From Kingdonia uniflora (lineage: Eukaryota; Streptophyta; Magnoliopsida; Ranunculales; Circaeasteraceae): 64,000 nucleotides of DNA. The DNA is taken from contig JACGCM010001129.1 in assembly GCA_014058105.1 (NCBI GenBank), positions 4,351,001 to 4,415,000 on the forward strand. The letters run 5' to 3'. The notes beneath the pieces are model-generated. The model searched no databases and had not been told where the DNA came from. It worked only from the letters and a program-made list of their open reading frames with translations. Below are positions 35,022 through 45,780 of this stretch, in pieces (the first letter of the stretch is position 1; every line of letters starts with the position of its first letter). The translations under genes and the position numbers were made by a program.

Positions 35022-35965
35022 ATGGGTAATGAGCAATCTGATGTGGAAACCAAATGTAGGAAGGTAGAGAGAAGAAGTAAACCAATGCTAAAAATAATAC
35101 CTCTCGATGTATAGGTTTGGAGCTGAGCAAAATGATAATAAAAAAATCGGCTGTATAGAAGGATGTTCTTCTTGCCACATGTTTTGCACCTTTACTATTG
35201 ATCGATCCAATAACGACGATGTCAACATTGGTTGTAGAGATATTCGATCGTCATCTCGGTAATATAAAGTTCAAATCTTGTGGGAAGATAATTCAGATGA
35301 AACCTATTCATGTTTGTCTAATTCTGGGGCTATTGTATTTCTCATATTCACATCGATATTGAATTTGTTGATCCTGTGCATGTAATAAATTTTAGGAATA
35401 GGCGATTCCCCAAGAAAAAGAAAACATACTCCTTTAAAGAAATTCATGAAGCGATGGAACAAGCATGATTAGAACATAATCATGGTAAGATACCATTTGT
35501 TAGGACATTTTTATACTTGGTATTTGATATTGCTATCAGGAATTTTTTAATTTCAATCAGAGGTTTACTTGTTACTTGTTTATGCTTTCTTTGTCATTTT
35601 TGGGGCTATTTTTTGTCATTTTTTTGATGTGTTTTGTTTTGGGTTGGTTTTGCAGACGATGTTATACAATTAAATTTGTTAGATATTCTACAATCCTTTG
35701 TCCTCTCGAACAATAGGAGAAATGTAGAGGTCAAGTATATTAATTTGGTAGATGATCTGGTGAAGTTTAACAAATTCCCCTGGGGTCAGCAACACTGTAA
35801 AAAAAAAAATTGTTGTGTCAAATAGTGAAGTTTGTCGATTATCGATCGGACAAACATAAAAATCAAATTAAGCTTTATCCCTACATGGATGTACTTGGGT
35901 ACTCCTGATATGGGTTTTCCACAGTATTCTTGGCCAAGAGTACCCAAGAATTGAGGTAACCAAAC
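35022..35965 (+). pseudogene. Ulp1-type MULE gene, DUF1985-like part
   Basis: A possible first exon starts at 35022 (MGNEQSDVETKCRKVERRSK). After a TTTTGCAG acceptor at 35655, LNLLDILQSFVLSNNRRNVE continues to INLVDDLVKFNKFPWGQ, which matches the VDDL..FN..PWG signature of the DUF1985 domain. After a frame change LHGCTWVLLIWVFHSI and YPRI fit the next conserved block of that domain. The C48 cysteine protease region that normally follows is absent. Confidence 0.55.
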
Positions 35966-36074
35966 ATTTGTTCCCTTAGGTACATGGATAGAGGATGACA
36001 TCCTTTAAGCTGTATAAAATTATGACGTTTAGAAAGTTTTTTTCTAATCCCAAATTGGGGGTAGGAGTGAATGA

Positions 36075-36164
36075 AACTGCTCGCATCTGAAAGAGAGTGA
36101 CAAATAAATGATTAAAACACATGAACAAATGAGAGAGAGGGACAAACAAATGATAAAAATACTT
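36075..36164. repeat. Minisatellite, left part (about 43-bp unit)
   Basis: Two copies of a unit containing GAACAAATGAGAGAGAGGGA and ACAAATAAATGAT. Further copies are at 37284-37425, so the array is split by the solo LTR at 36165. Confidence 0.6.
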
Positions 36165-37283
36165 TGATAATGGTCAAAATCCGATGTTTAGTACGGGTAA
36201 AAATCGAGTGTCATTCACTTTCGAACGGGACTAGAAAATAGTTTTTGTCTTGTGATTAAAAGGTATAAAAAACTTATGCTAATGAAGTCAAATATCGGGT
36301 TTTAGACAATAATTAAAAGCCTAGGGAAAGAATCCACCTCAATTATACCAAATATATAAACTAACAATAGTTTAACCATAGTGAAGATAATAGTTTATGA
36401 TCTTAAATCAAGTTGGTTCATCTTTTATCATGATGTTTCATTTTAAACTATATAATATACGTGATTTTTAAGTATGAAAATACAAAATGTGAAAGCATAC
36501 AAATACTAGCAACAAACTGTAAATCTCTTGAAGGTCGGGCATTTAGTGTGAATAAAATGGAACTTTAGGATAACAATATTATTTAATCACTAAACTTGGT
36601 CTATATCTCTTGGACATAGGCCAATAATATAATATAACAATATAAAGATGAATCTTTACAGTAAAAGCTTATTTAGATTAACACATGCAAGTCTACATAT
36701 TTAGCATATTTTTGGCTTCATCTCTCCCTAGAGGAGAGACTTAGCTAGCCATAAAAAATAAAACAAAATAACCAACTAAAGAAGAATTCATGATAAACAA
36801 GGAAAAAAATTAAGAAACTTTATTAGATGAGAATAAGACTTACAAAATTCCTCAAATACTCAAAGCCTTACTACCAGTTCTCTAGCAGCGCTCTCTTCTC
36901 TTACTCTATTCAATAATTCTCTCAAGTTTGAATAATTCTTATGAGCTCACCACCTCTCGTTTTATAAATAAAGAAGTTTCTTACATTTAATATGAGATTA
37001 TAACCTACGCCATGAATGTACATAAAAAAAATGTAACCTCCAATAGTTATGCTACATAAAAATGTAACCTCCCTATGTGGGACCCTTATACTTGACAACT
37101 CTACATCCTTCTCCGACAGTTCATCTTTTGAGCTATACATCCCGGTAATTATACATATTTGGTAAATGAGCTCCATGTGACCTGAAATGCAAAAAATAGT
37201 TTTGTAAGTCATGTTTAATAATAAAATTAAGGATAATAAATATTAAGTCATAGGGGAAAAGTGGTTATTTTACATGCCTATCA
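36165..37283 (-). repeat. Solo LTR with perfect TACTT target duplication
   Basis: The ends are TGATAATGG...GCCTATCA, and TACTT is found at 36160-36164 and 37284-37288. Its size (1119 bp) and its minus-strand start TGATAGGCATG resemble the Athila-type LTR of element A. A few shared pieces (GGTCGGGCAT, an ACTTTATT block) support distant relation. The minus strand has a TATA-like TTTATAAAACG near 36960. No internal region remains, so it arose by LTR-LTR recombination. Confidence 0.75.
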
Positions 37284-37425
37284 TACTTGAACAAATGAAA
37301 GAGAGGGACAAATAAATGATAAAAAAAAACTTGAACAAATGAGAAAGTGGAAACAGACATGACAAAAAGAACTTGAACAAATTAGAAAGACAAAGACAAA
37401 CAAAATAGATAAATGATAAGGAAAT
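37284..37425. repeat. Minisatellite, right part
   Basis: Three degenerate units each beginning CTTGAACAAAT, about 43 bp apart, continuing the array at 36075-36164. Confidence 0.6.
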
Positions 37426-38720
37426 TACCTCGACGTTCATATTTTCTTTGGAATATTAGGCAAGCTTGTATGTTACATCGACACTGTGATTCACATGAAA
37501 ATCTTTGGTAATTCTGGCTACTCTATAGTTTGAGTCTTTTCAAAGTTTTCGTTTAGTTATAAAAGTAACCCATCTACTAGACGTTGCCTTATACGCATTT
37601 CCCTTATTAGTTTCTACGATGATGCAGGTATGAACGGAACAATAAGTACTGACTCTATATAGGGGTGAACTAAGCTAACTTGTTGCGTAAATCTGCCACG
37701 AGCAGTTATGATCTTTACAACGTACCAGGACTTTATATTCGTTGCTCAGTACATGGATGAGATCAAACTTGTTTACAGCTGCATAAGCTCTTATGATTCT
37801 TGAGTACAATCCTATTTCAAAATACATTACCAATGTTAAACCATTTATTAAAGTCATAGAGATCCTCAGTATACACAGTGGATTTGAACCGAAAATCAAG
37901 GAGATCTTTCACGTGTTTGGGTCGTTATTCAAAGCGTAATTCAATTGGAGGACAAATGTTAAATAAAGGTAGTTAGGATGATAAATTATGTATAATCATA
38001 AGATAAATATTATCACGAACATGTACATGCTTGAAAAATGCTAAGAGCTACAGTACAAATAATTAATTTTACGTGATTACATGAAGGTTTATTTGTAATA
38101 GGGTAATCAACAGCAATAGGTTTAGGATGTTCATTTGAAAGAGGGAAATCAACAATAATAGTTTCAGGATGTTCATTTGTAAGAGGGAAATCAGTAACAA
38201 TAGGCTCATTTGGAAGAAGAACGTCAGTATATATAGTTTCTGAGGGTTCATTTGATTGGGGAACATCATCCACCATAGGTCCAAACCTACGTGAATAAAG
38301 CCCTTTACCATTTGTTTAAGGGAAACCCTAATACACTTGCTGAACAAATATTTTTAGTGGGCAACCCTTTACTTGTACCAAAATCAGAACCAATGTTTTG
38401 GAAAAGTACCTTACACTAATTAACGATCTATATATGAAATGGTATGCGGGATTACTTTTATGCATATTGATCACTATAGAATAGTTCTGGACTGATGAAA
38501 TTTTGCATACACAACCATGAACGAAGTTGTACAACTTACAGTCCTGATGATGAATTTTGCTTGTTTCTTCAAGCAGTCTAATGAAATTTGCAAATGATGT
38601 TTGCTCTCTAAGTGAAGTAAGTTTAGTACTTCTTTCGTTATTATAACTAACGATTGATCCAAGTTTTGGAGGTACGATATTCCCACCAAAATGAATAATG
38701 GTGTAAAGCTCTCTAGCCAT
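37425..38720 (-). pseudogene. mudrA-type transposase, N-terminal part
   Basis: Start MARELYTIIHFGGNI at 38720, a typical N-terminus of plant MULE transposases. A hydrophilic segment (38276-38050) holds four imperfect repeats of the type NEHPETIIVDFPLS. The Mutator DNA-binding domain follows at 37899-37675 (IIRAYAAVNKFDLIHVLSNE, VRCKDHNCSWQIYATS). Past one stop it continues with HTCIIV, KATSRWVTFITKRK and HSVDVTYKLA down to a GTAATT donor-like site near 37430. The DDE catalytic domain and SWIM zinc finger are absent. Confidence 0.65.
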
Positions 38721-39037
38721 TCCTATAACTAATGAAAAAGATGCAAAAGACAAGTGATAAAGTTGACAAGGCAAATGATAAAGATGTCAAATCCAATGAT
38801 ATGTAATAATTCCAAATTAACTAAGTCTGGAGAGAATGTTAAGTGGTGACAAGAGTAAAACTATGTCAAGAAATAATATAAGTAAAGACAAGAGTAGCGT
38901 AAAACTACAATAGTAAAGATATAAAATTACAATCAAGACAAATGATAAAGATGTGAGGACAAATAATAACAATACGAGGACAAATTATAACAATGCAAGT
39001 AACAAATGCCAAAAACAATCAGCATCGTTTGCATATG
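38721..39037. other. AT-rich region with irregular ACAAATGATAA repeats
   Basis: Repeated variants of GACAAATGATAAAGATGT occur upstream of the mudrA start. No gene is seen. Confidence 0.4.
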
Positions 39038-39293
39038 GTGATGTGGATGCAAAGTTAGAAATGATCTTTCCTTAAAAGATAAGACAGCCTATGCAAAGAT
39101 CGGAGGAGAATAATAGCGAGAAAATAACAATAATTTTAGTGGAGATAAACAATGAGAATAACCTAGTGATGTGGATACAAAGTTACATATGATATTTCCT
39201 TCAAAGATAAGATAACCTATGCAAAGATCGAAGAATGATAACTACAAGAAAATAACAACGATTTTAGTAGAGACAAACAGTCATAATAACCTA
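39038..39293. repeat. Tandem duplication, 2 x 128 bp
   Basis: Two adjacent copies start GTGATGTGGATGCAAAGTTA at 39038 and GTGATGTGGATACAAAGTTA at 39166. They stay alignable to CTACAAGAAAATAACAACGA-type ends. Confidence 0.75.
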
Positions 39294-40919
39294 TGTGAGG
39301 ACTTCAGTGGATGCGCACTACATACAGGAGGCTGTTAATACGATGGTTGAAAGATAATGTAGCAATGGAGACAAACAAAAGAACCTTTTTTGGAGAGGAA
39401 GAAGAATCTTTTTATGGTTTGGTAAAGTACGATAAAAGTTTTTTTTTGCTGAAACTTTCCTCTCTTACTGTAAATGATTGAGATTACTCATCACCATTTA
39501 ATGCATCCCAAATAAAATATTTATTTCTTAATAGGTTGGCCGATATTGGCAAATAGGGGATTATAGGTAGGACCAATATCGATTTTTGAAGGATAATATC
39601 GAATTGGGAACTGAATTGTTTGAGTATTGATTCTAGAATATGTGCATTAAGTGGTACTTATTTGGTAAATTGATCTTCTTTATATGGTGATTTATTATTA
39701 TATAGCTATATACAATTTTAATTAATCAAGAACATGCATTCACATTTGGAACCTTACAACAAAGTTGAAAGCTTTACGAGTTTCCCTGCGAATGTCTCTA
39801 ATAAACAAGCCTAAGATTTGTCATAACCTCTAAACCTCATTGCTAAGTTTTCATATAAGATAACAGTTTTCAACCTAATTACTAAGTAGCATATATTAAG
39901 ATGTCTTCAATAGCAAAACCCCATTGCTAAATGTCATCTAACATAAACTAACCCATCGAATTACTAATTAAATTTCCTTCAAAATTATCATCATTGAGAA
40001 CAACTCATTGCTAAAACCCCATCATCTAACTTCCTACCCCATATAAAAATCAATGATAATCCCCCAATTGTTATTGACAAAACCCTTAATTTTCACCCAA
40101 TTTTAGCAAACCCAGAACTAAAGACAACCTAATTCAGTTCCTAATTTTTCAACACAAGACATAAACCCATCAATCACAAATAATCATGATATCACAATTT
40201 AACCCTAGTTTTTTCACTAAGGTAAATAATCAAACACGTATAGGAAGAAAATGGTATAATTTGATTTAAACCTTTGAGTTATATATATATAGGTAAAGAT
40301 TCGCTTAAGTCACCAAAGAGAGAGACTAAGGTATCTGTTAGAGAGATAATTAGGTTACACCAAGTTAAGGTTGGTAGGACATAGTGTTACTCTTTATTAG
40401 GCTTTGAGGGTATAATGGGAAGACCACTCAAACCCTATCATATTAAATAGAGAAGAAGTCTCTCTTGGAGGCTACAACACAAAAAACTATCCCATTAAGG
40501 TCTGCAGCCAATCCAAGGTAGAGTCCACTCAAGCTAAAGAGAATTTGCAAAAGCATGAGAAGAGGTTAGTAAAATCCTTTGCATATCCCTTCATTAATCA
40601 TAGTAATAGTATGAAATTCCTGCAATTGGCATCAGTTGCTACGATACGAATTATATGATTAATTTATTCACAAAAAAGAGAGAAAATAACAAAATTGTTG
40701 TCAGAAGTTTGCTTTCTCTGTACTTTAATGGTTTTGTTTTAGTACTTTATTATTGTTTCTTATTCACTGTTTACGAGAAGAACAATTTTTTTTAAGTTCT
40801 TTGTATGTTCACCGAGTCTCTCTCACTCTATCTCTCATTGACGAATTCCAAAATCATCACTTTCTAAATTTTAGGGTTCATTCCTCTCACTCTCTCTCAA
40901 ATTGCAATATTATCAGACC
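39294..40919. other. AT-rich intergenic spacer
   Basis: No gene, LTR or repeat family is recognised. A short TA repeat lies near 40280, and CT-rich stretches at 40810-40910 stand directly before the target site of element H. Confidence 0.5.
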
Positions 40920-40924
40920 ATAAT

Positions 40925-41543
40925 TGTAGTAGCCTACTCGAAGCCTTCAAGCACCAGTCGAATACTTTAACCTACATCGAAGCCTACCCAGAGACTTGAA
41001 GCCCAGCAAGACAGTAACTAAGACCGCGAAGCCTTCCAAGATTAATCAAACACATGACCACATTAATACATGGTCTAAGGCAGACACATCTGACAGCCAG
41101 CTCATCAGACAGAATAGTAAAACGAGCTGCCTGATAGCTACAGTGTCAGAACCGACTCTGAGTACAGAACAGTTGTCCCCAAAGAACATACATATAATCT
41201 GACCTCCCATGGTGACTCGCCCCTTTTCTATCTTGTATAAATAGGAGGGAGGAGGCACTATGAAGAGGTTAGAAAATCTCTCCAAAAATCCCTTGAAGAT
41301 TACCTTTGAATACCCAGTAACTTACTACTTACTCGATCTATCACCTAACTCAATATATATCATCAGTCATTCAAAACCTCGCCAGAGGTCGTGGATTAGT
41401 AACCCATTCTAGGACTCCACGCAATTGTGTTAGATTAGTAATACAGTCTATAATTTCCTTATATACATGATTAAAACTCTAGTCAAAGATAAACCCCATG
41501 GTGTAAGAGCTAGTTTCTCCTCTCACAAAACTTGGCCCCTACA
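40925..41543 (+). repeat. Element H 5' LTR
   Basis: TGTAGTAGCCTACTCG... to CTTGGCCCCTACA. TATA box GTATAAATAG near 41235. Confidence 0.9.
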
Positions 41544-41560
41544 TTTGGTACCGTCTATGC
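41544..41560 (+). other. Element H primer binding site
   Basis: TTTGGTACCGTCTATGC directly after the LTR is a mutated form of the site in element E. Confidence 0.6.
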
Positions 41561-41627
41561 TATACCCACCCTGCTCAGTCCCACTTTTCTCCATCAACCC
41601 CCTTATAGCCATACTCAATGGCCCCCA

Positions 41628-44251
41628 TGTAATGACCCGTATTTTAGTTATTCATTTTATTCGCTTATATTTCTTTTCCATAATATTCCTATCCTTTATC
41701 TCATCGGCATATCATTCCTTCACGTTAAGTTCTGTATTCATATTCTACATATACTCTTTCATCCATTATTCCTCGATTATGCATCCATTTATTCCTTTCG
41801 GTGTTTTAGTTTATTAGATTCGTTTTTGGTAGTTTTGGCAGTCCGGGGGTTATTCGGAGGAGGAGGTGGCATTGTGGCCTTGGGAACCACTAAATGGGTT
41901 GGTGGTGATGTTTGTTTGTTGTGTTTGTGGTTTGGTGTAGTTTCGGTGAGCCGTTGGAGTGGCAGGTTGGTTTCTAGAGTCTCCCGAGGAAAAGATTCCT
42001 TTTGGGGGGTTTAGGCATTTTGGTGGCCGTGAGGCGGTGGAGCTGGTGTTTCTACTTTGGAAAACCTTTGTTGAGTTCATAGTAGTGCTTGGGTGGTGGT
42101 GTTAGTGGATTGGGGTGATTCCGGGGTGTTTGGGTGATCCTTATGGTTTGAGAGGGTCTTAGGATTTGCCTGAGATTTCTCAGTCGTTTGATAGGTCGTA
42201 CGAACGACCTATCAAACGAAGTGACATTCACCCTGGAATTTCTCACATAATTTCCAAGTCGTTCGAACGACTTAAGGGTCCATGCGAACGACCTTTGTGT
42301 CCTTTCAGTGTCTTTCCTTGTCTATTTAAACGACTTCCTTGTCGTTTGAACGACTTGGCGAGAGTTTTATCTTCTTCTTCTTTTTCATTTTCATTCCTCT
42401 TCACTCTTTTTCAATTCTCTCTCTCACTCTCCACTCACCCTCTCCCTCACTTTAATTCCCTCGATTCCTCAGTGTTTGGCGTCGTTGTTGGGCGGAATTC
42501 CTCGCCTTTCCTTGGGTGAGTATTGCCCATTTCCTTTCCGATTTGTGATTTGTAATTCTAGGGTTTGGGTTTACTTTTGTTTTCTTGAATTGTTTGGTTG
42601 CTTGTTGTTCTTGGTGATTTTGTTAGCTTGTCAGGCGTTCCGTTGGCCGTTCTGCGGATTTTAGTTGGTTTTCCGAGTTTCATTTCTGCAGGACTCAGGA
42701 TTATCTTCAGGCGAGTTTTATTCCTTCATTTCTAAGTTCCTATACTAGTTTCTGAGTATTGGTTTAGAGAGTTATATAGAGCTTAGAGATGTTTTGTGAT
42801 TAACTATAATTTAACCTAGGAATTACTCGGTTTAAATTGTTAGCATGTAGTTGGGTTGTAATTGATTCTGGAGTTGGGTTTTGGTTCGCATAGGACCTGA
42901 GTTTAGTTAGTGGTGGTTGGGTTAACGTTCCCGTGGCTTGCCCAGGAATGCCCATTCCTACCTTAAGAGATTGTTGGGTTGGATGTAGTGACGGTTAGGT
43001 TGTTGTGTCGACTATGCATAGTCGGTGCAACCGGGTCCCTATTCATCCTTATTTGTGTTGTCATGTGAGCGGCAGCTGTGTTGTTCTCTTATGCACCGGT
43101 TGCACCTTAATAACTATGACGCATTTTCAAAACTTATTGAGATTGGATACATGAACACTCCATTTCAGTTGACCTCCGATAGGATCCAAGGAGTCCGAAA
43201 GATCGGGTTAAAAGACACGGTGAGATTGGGAATGGCACTATCATACCTAGTACAACCACTCCAGAGTGTGGAATGGTATGAGGCAGAGTCATGGAGATCC
43301 CAACTTATTCCGCGGTGAGGTTGAAATTCCTTGAAATGTTCAGACTATTGTTCCGAGGGTTGATACACCCAAATCCACTTTGATCAAGTACGACCATCCT
43401 AGCTTGGTCGAGCTTAACCAAATCGTACCTGTGTACCCCTTTACTGATCTCTTTAAGAAACTAGACAGTAGCGGTTAATCAACCAGCATTATTATATGAT
43501 CGCGTACACTTTTAAAACACTGAATCATTTTATATTAGGGGATATTTATGGGAATATCTCTGTTCATCATAACATTTCACTGTATCTAGGATAAATATGG
43601 GATTATGCTAGTCATCACTTCTCATCATGGCATTGCATATTATCATACCTTTACATTCTCTTCCATATACTCTTCTCACATTCCTTCTCTATTCTCTCCT
43701 CTCATCAACTCTATTTCCTTTTCTTATCAGCTCTATATCTGTTATGGTCACTTATTATTTTGCTAGATTGTATTTACCTGTTCTATATCACATTCATCTC
43801 TACTCTATTTTTCAGTACCAGTTGTTAGTACGTTATTTAGTTATGTTGGATTAGTGAGCTCGTTATTTGCTTACTCTCGCCTTTTAACCATTTGAGAGGT
43901 TGATTAGCTTGGACTGCTACGTGGGTGGCCAGTTCAGAGATAGATTTTACTGCTGTAAATTTCCTTTGGTTCTAGATTTCAGTAGGTGTTCTCAGCATGT
44001 GTCGCTGAGCTTTTTTTTGAGATGTTGTATCACATTTTCATCTGATATGCATATATATGTCTTTTGCTTCTGCATTATATTGTTATTGTTTATTCTTTAC
44101 TCTGATGATTATTGCTATATGTGAATAGCTGAGCTAGAATTTGTCTACGGCTTGGCTATTTATGGGGTAGAATCTTTAGATTCCCCGATCTGTACTACTT
44201 AGAATCTAGTAATTGGTCAAGCTATCGATTACTGTATTTTGAGGCGTGACA
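41628..44251 (+). repeat. Element I 5' LTR (2624 bp)
   Basis: TGTAATGACCCGTATTTTAG... to GGCGTGACA. It contains a set of GTCGTTCGAACGAC-type palindromes (42184-42358). A 97-codon open frame at 43025-43318 is shared with the other LTR. Confidence 0.85.
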
Positions 44252-44254
44252 GAC

Positions 44255-44267
44255 TTGGCATCAGAGC
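44255..44267 (+). other. Element I primer binding site, initiator-Met type
   Basis: TTGGCATCAGAGC is one change from the TGGTATCAGAGC site complementary to plant initiator tRNA-Met. Confidence 0.75.
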
Positions 44268-44430
44268 GTAAGGTTAATCATTATCTCAGTTATTACAAAT
44301 CATATGACGAGTTATTCTTTAGGCAGAGTTAGGATCAATTCTATTCTAATTTTCATGTTTTATCGCATTCATTTCCTATTCCTAATCCTTTCATATCCGT
44401 TCCTAAGTTGTGTTTCCTTGTTCGTAATAG

Positions 44431-45780
44431 ATGGCTAGAGGTGACAGAGACAGAGGTTGTGCTCAGACCCGTAGGGGTATACGAGGAGGTATTCGCCAGG
44501 GTTTGCGCACTGGGGTACTGGCGGATGAGCGAGTGGTTAGTCAGGAGAGTTCAGGGTCTGTTCCAATCCCTCAGGCAAAGCCGATAGTTTCTGAGGCTGG
44601 GGTTAGTGTGGGAGTAGTACCAGGGGTTCAACTTCATCAGAGTACCCCGTTTACTCCAGTGATTCCAGGGCAGTCAGGTATTTTACCAGTCCCAGCAGCT
44701 TCAGGCGTTTCAGCATAGATGAAGCAATTTATGGAAAGTCTTGTCACTTCCTTTCAGCAGGCTAGGCGCCCAATACACAGGGAGCATAGTTACTTAGAGC
44801 AGCTTCAGAGATACAAGCACCCTACTTTTTCTGGCACATTGATTCCTTCAAAGGCCAAGGCATGATTCAAGCCTATAGAGAAAACCTTGGACGCGATGAA
44901 GTACCCCGACGATCAGCTGGTGGCACTTGCAGCTTACCTACTTCAGGGCGAGGCAGATTATTGGTGGGATATGGCCAAGAGGACAGTTTTGGAGTCTCCT
45001 ATTCTTTAGCCGTCATTCCAGGAGCATTTCTTCGATCAGTACTTTCCGCAGAGCTACAGAGATGCCTGCATTTCTGAGTTCTACACACTTGAACAGGGTG
45101 ATATGAGTGTGGCTCGATATGATTAGAGGTTTAACGAGCTTGCTCGTTATGTACCATTTATTGTTCAGGATGAGGAACAGAAGAAGATGAAGTTTTTAAG
45201 AGGTCTTCGTTCTTTCTTTAATAGGTTCTTGATCTCCTCCGGTGCCAGTACTTACAGGGAGGTTTTGTCTAAAGCGTTAGCTTTAGAACAAAACGAGGCA
45301 GAGGATCGCAGGCCCAGAGACGCGAGGAACCCAGTGAGATAGGATATAAGACCCGACAAGGGCAAGACGGCTCAGACACAGTATGACAGCTTGGGATCGA
45401 AGGGGCAGAGATTTTAGGGTACACTAGTTCAGGCTACGGGCGGACAGTATTTAGAGAGGGCAAAACTTTCTTCTCACACTTGTTAGAACTGCGGGGGAAT
45501 TGGGCATGTAAGGAAGCTCTGTCCCAAACCAGATAGAGGCCAGCAGCCATTACGATAGTTTCAGGGTTAAATTGGTTACCATCCACGGCCGCAGCAGGTT
45601 CCTTAGGTTCAGCAGTTTCCACAGAGGTAGTTTCAGGTTCTACAGGGCAGACAGATAGTCCCAGGGCCTCAGGGTGTTCAGAGATCGTATCATCCAGTAC
45701 AGCAGCAAGGTCAAGTTCAAGGCCATGGACAGGGCAGAGTATTTGTAATAGGAAGGCACAATGCTCGCACCGCTCCACCT
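44431..45780 (+). pseudogene. Element I Gag
   Basis: Start MARGDRDRGCAQTRRGIRGG. The first 95 codons are open; then at least seven stops, mostly TAG at places where glutamine is expected, break the frame. The capsid region is readable (YLLQGEADYWWDMAKRTV, FFDQYFPQSYRDACISEFY, RFNELARYVPFIVQDEEQK). The CCHC knuckle near 45481 (a stop in place of one residue, then NCGGIGHVRKLCP) follows, and then a glutamine-rich tail. Usual role: assembly of virus-like particles. Confidence 0.8.

Larger units (their letters stand above)
35022..38720. mobile_element. MULE remnant with mudrA and Ulp1-type gene heads
   Basis: The plus strand carries the N-terminal part of a Ulp1-type passenger gene (35022-35965). 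The minus strand carries the N-terminal part of a mudrA transposase gene (38720-37425). They face each other, and the catalytic halves of both are missing. This two-gene arrangement is known from Ulp1-carrying MULEs in plants. I could not identify terminal inverted repeats, so the outer limits are unknown. Confidence 0.55.

Noticed and set aside
36075..37425. CRISPR-like spaced repeats
   Set aside because: The units are degenerate minisatellite copies interrupted by a solo LTR in a plant genome; no spacer structure.
43025..43318. 97-codon open frame present in both LTRs of element I (also 49856-50149)
   Set aside because: Its preservation is explained by the nearly identical LTR core; it has no recognisable motif and no independent evidence of coding.
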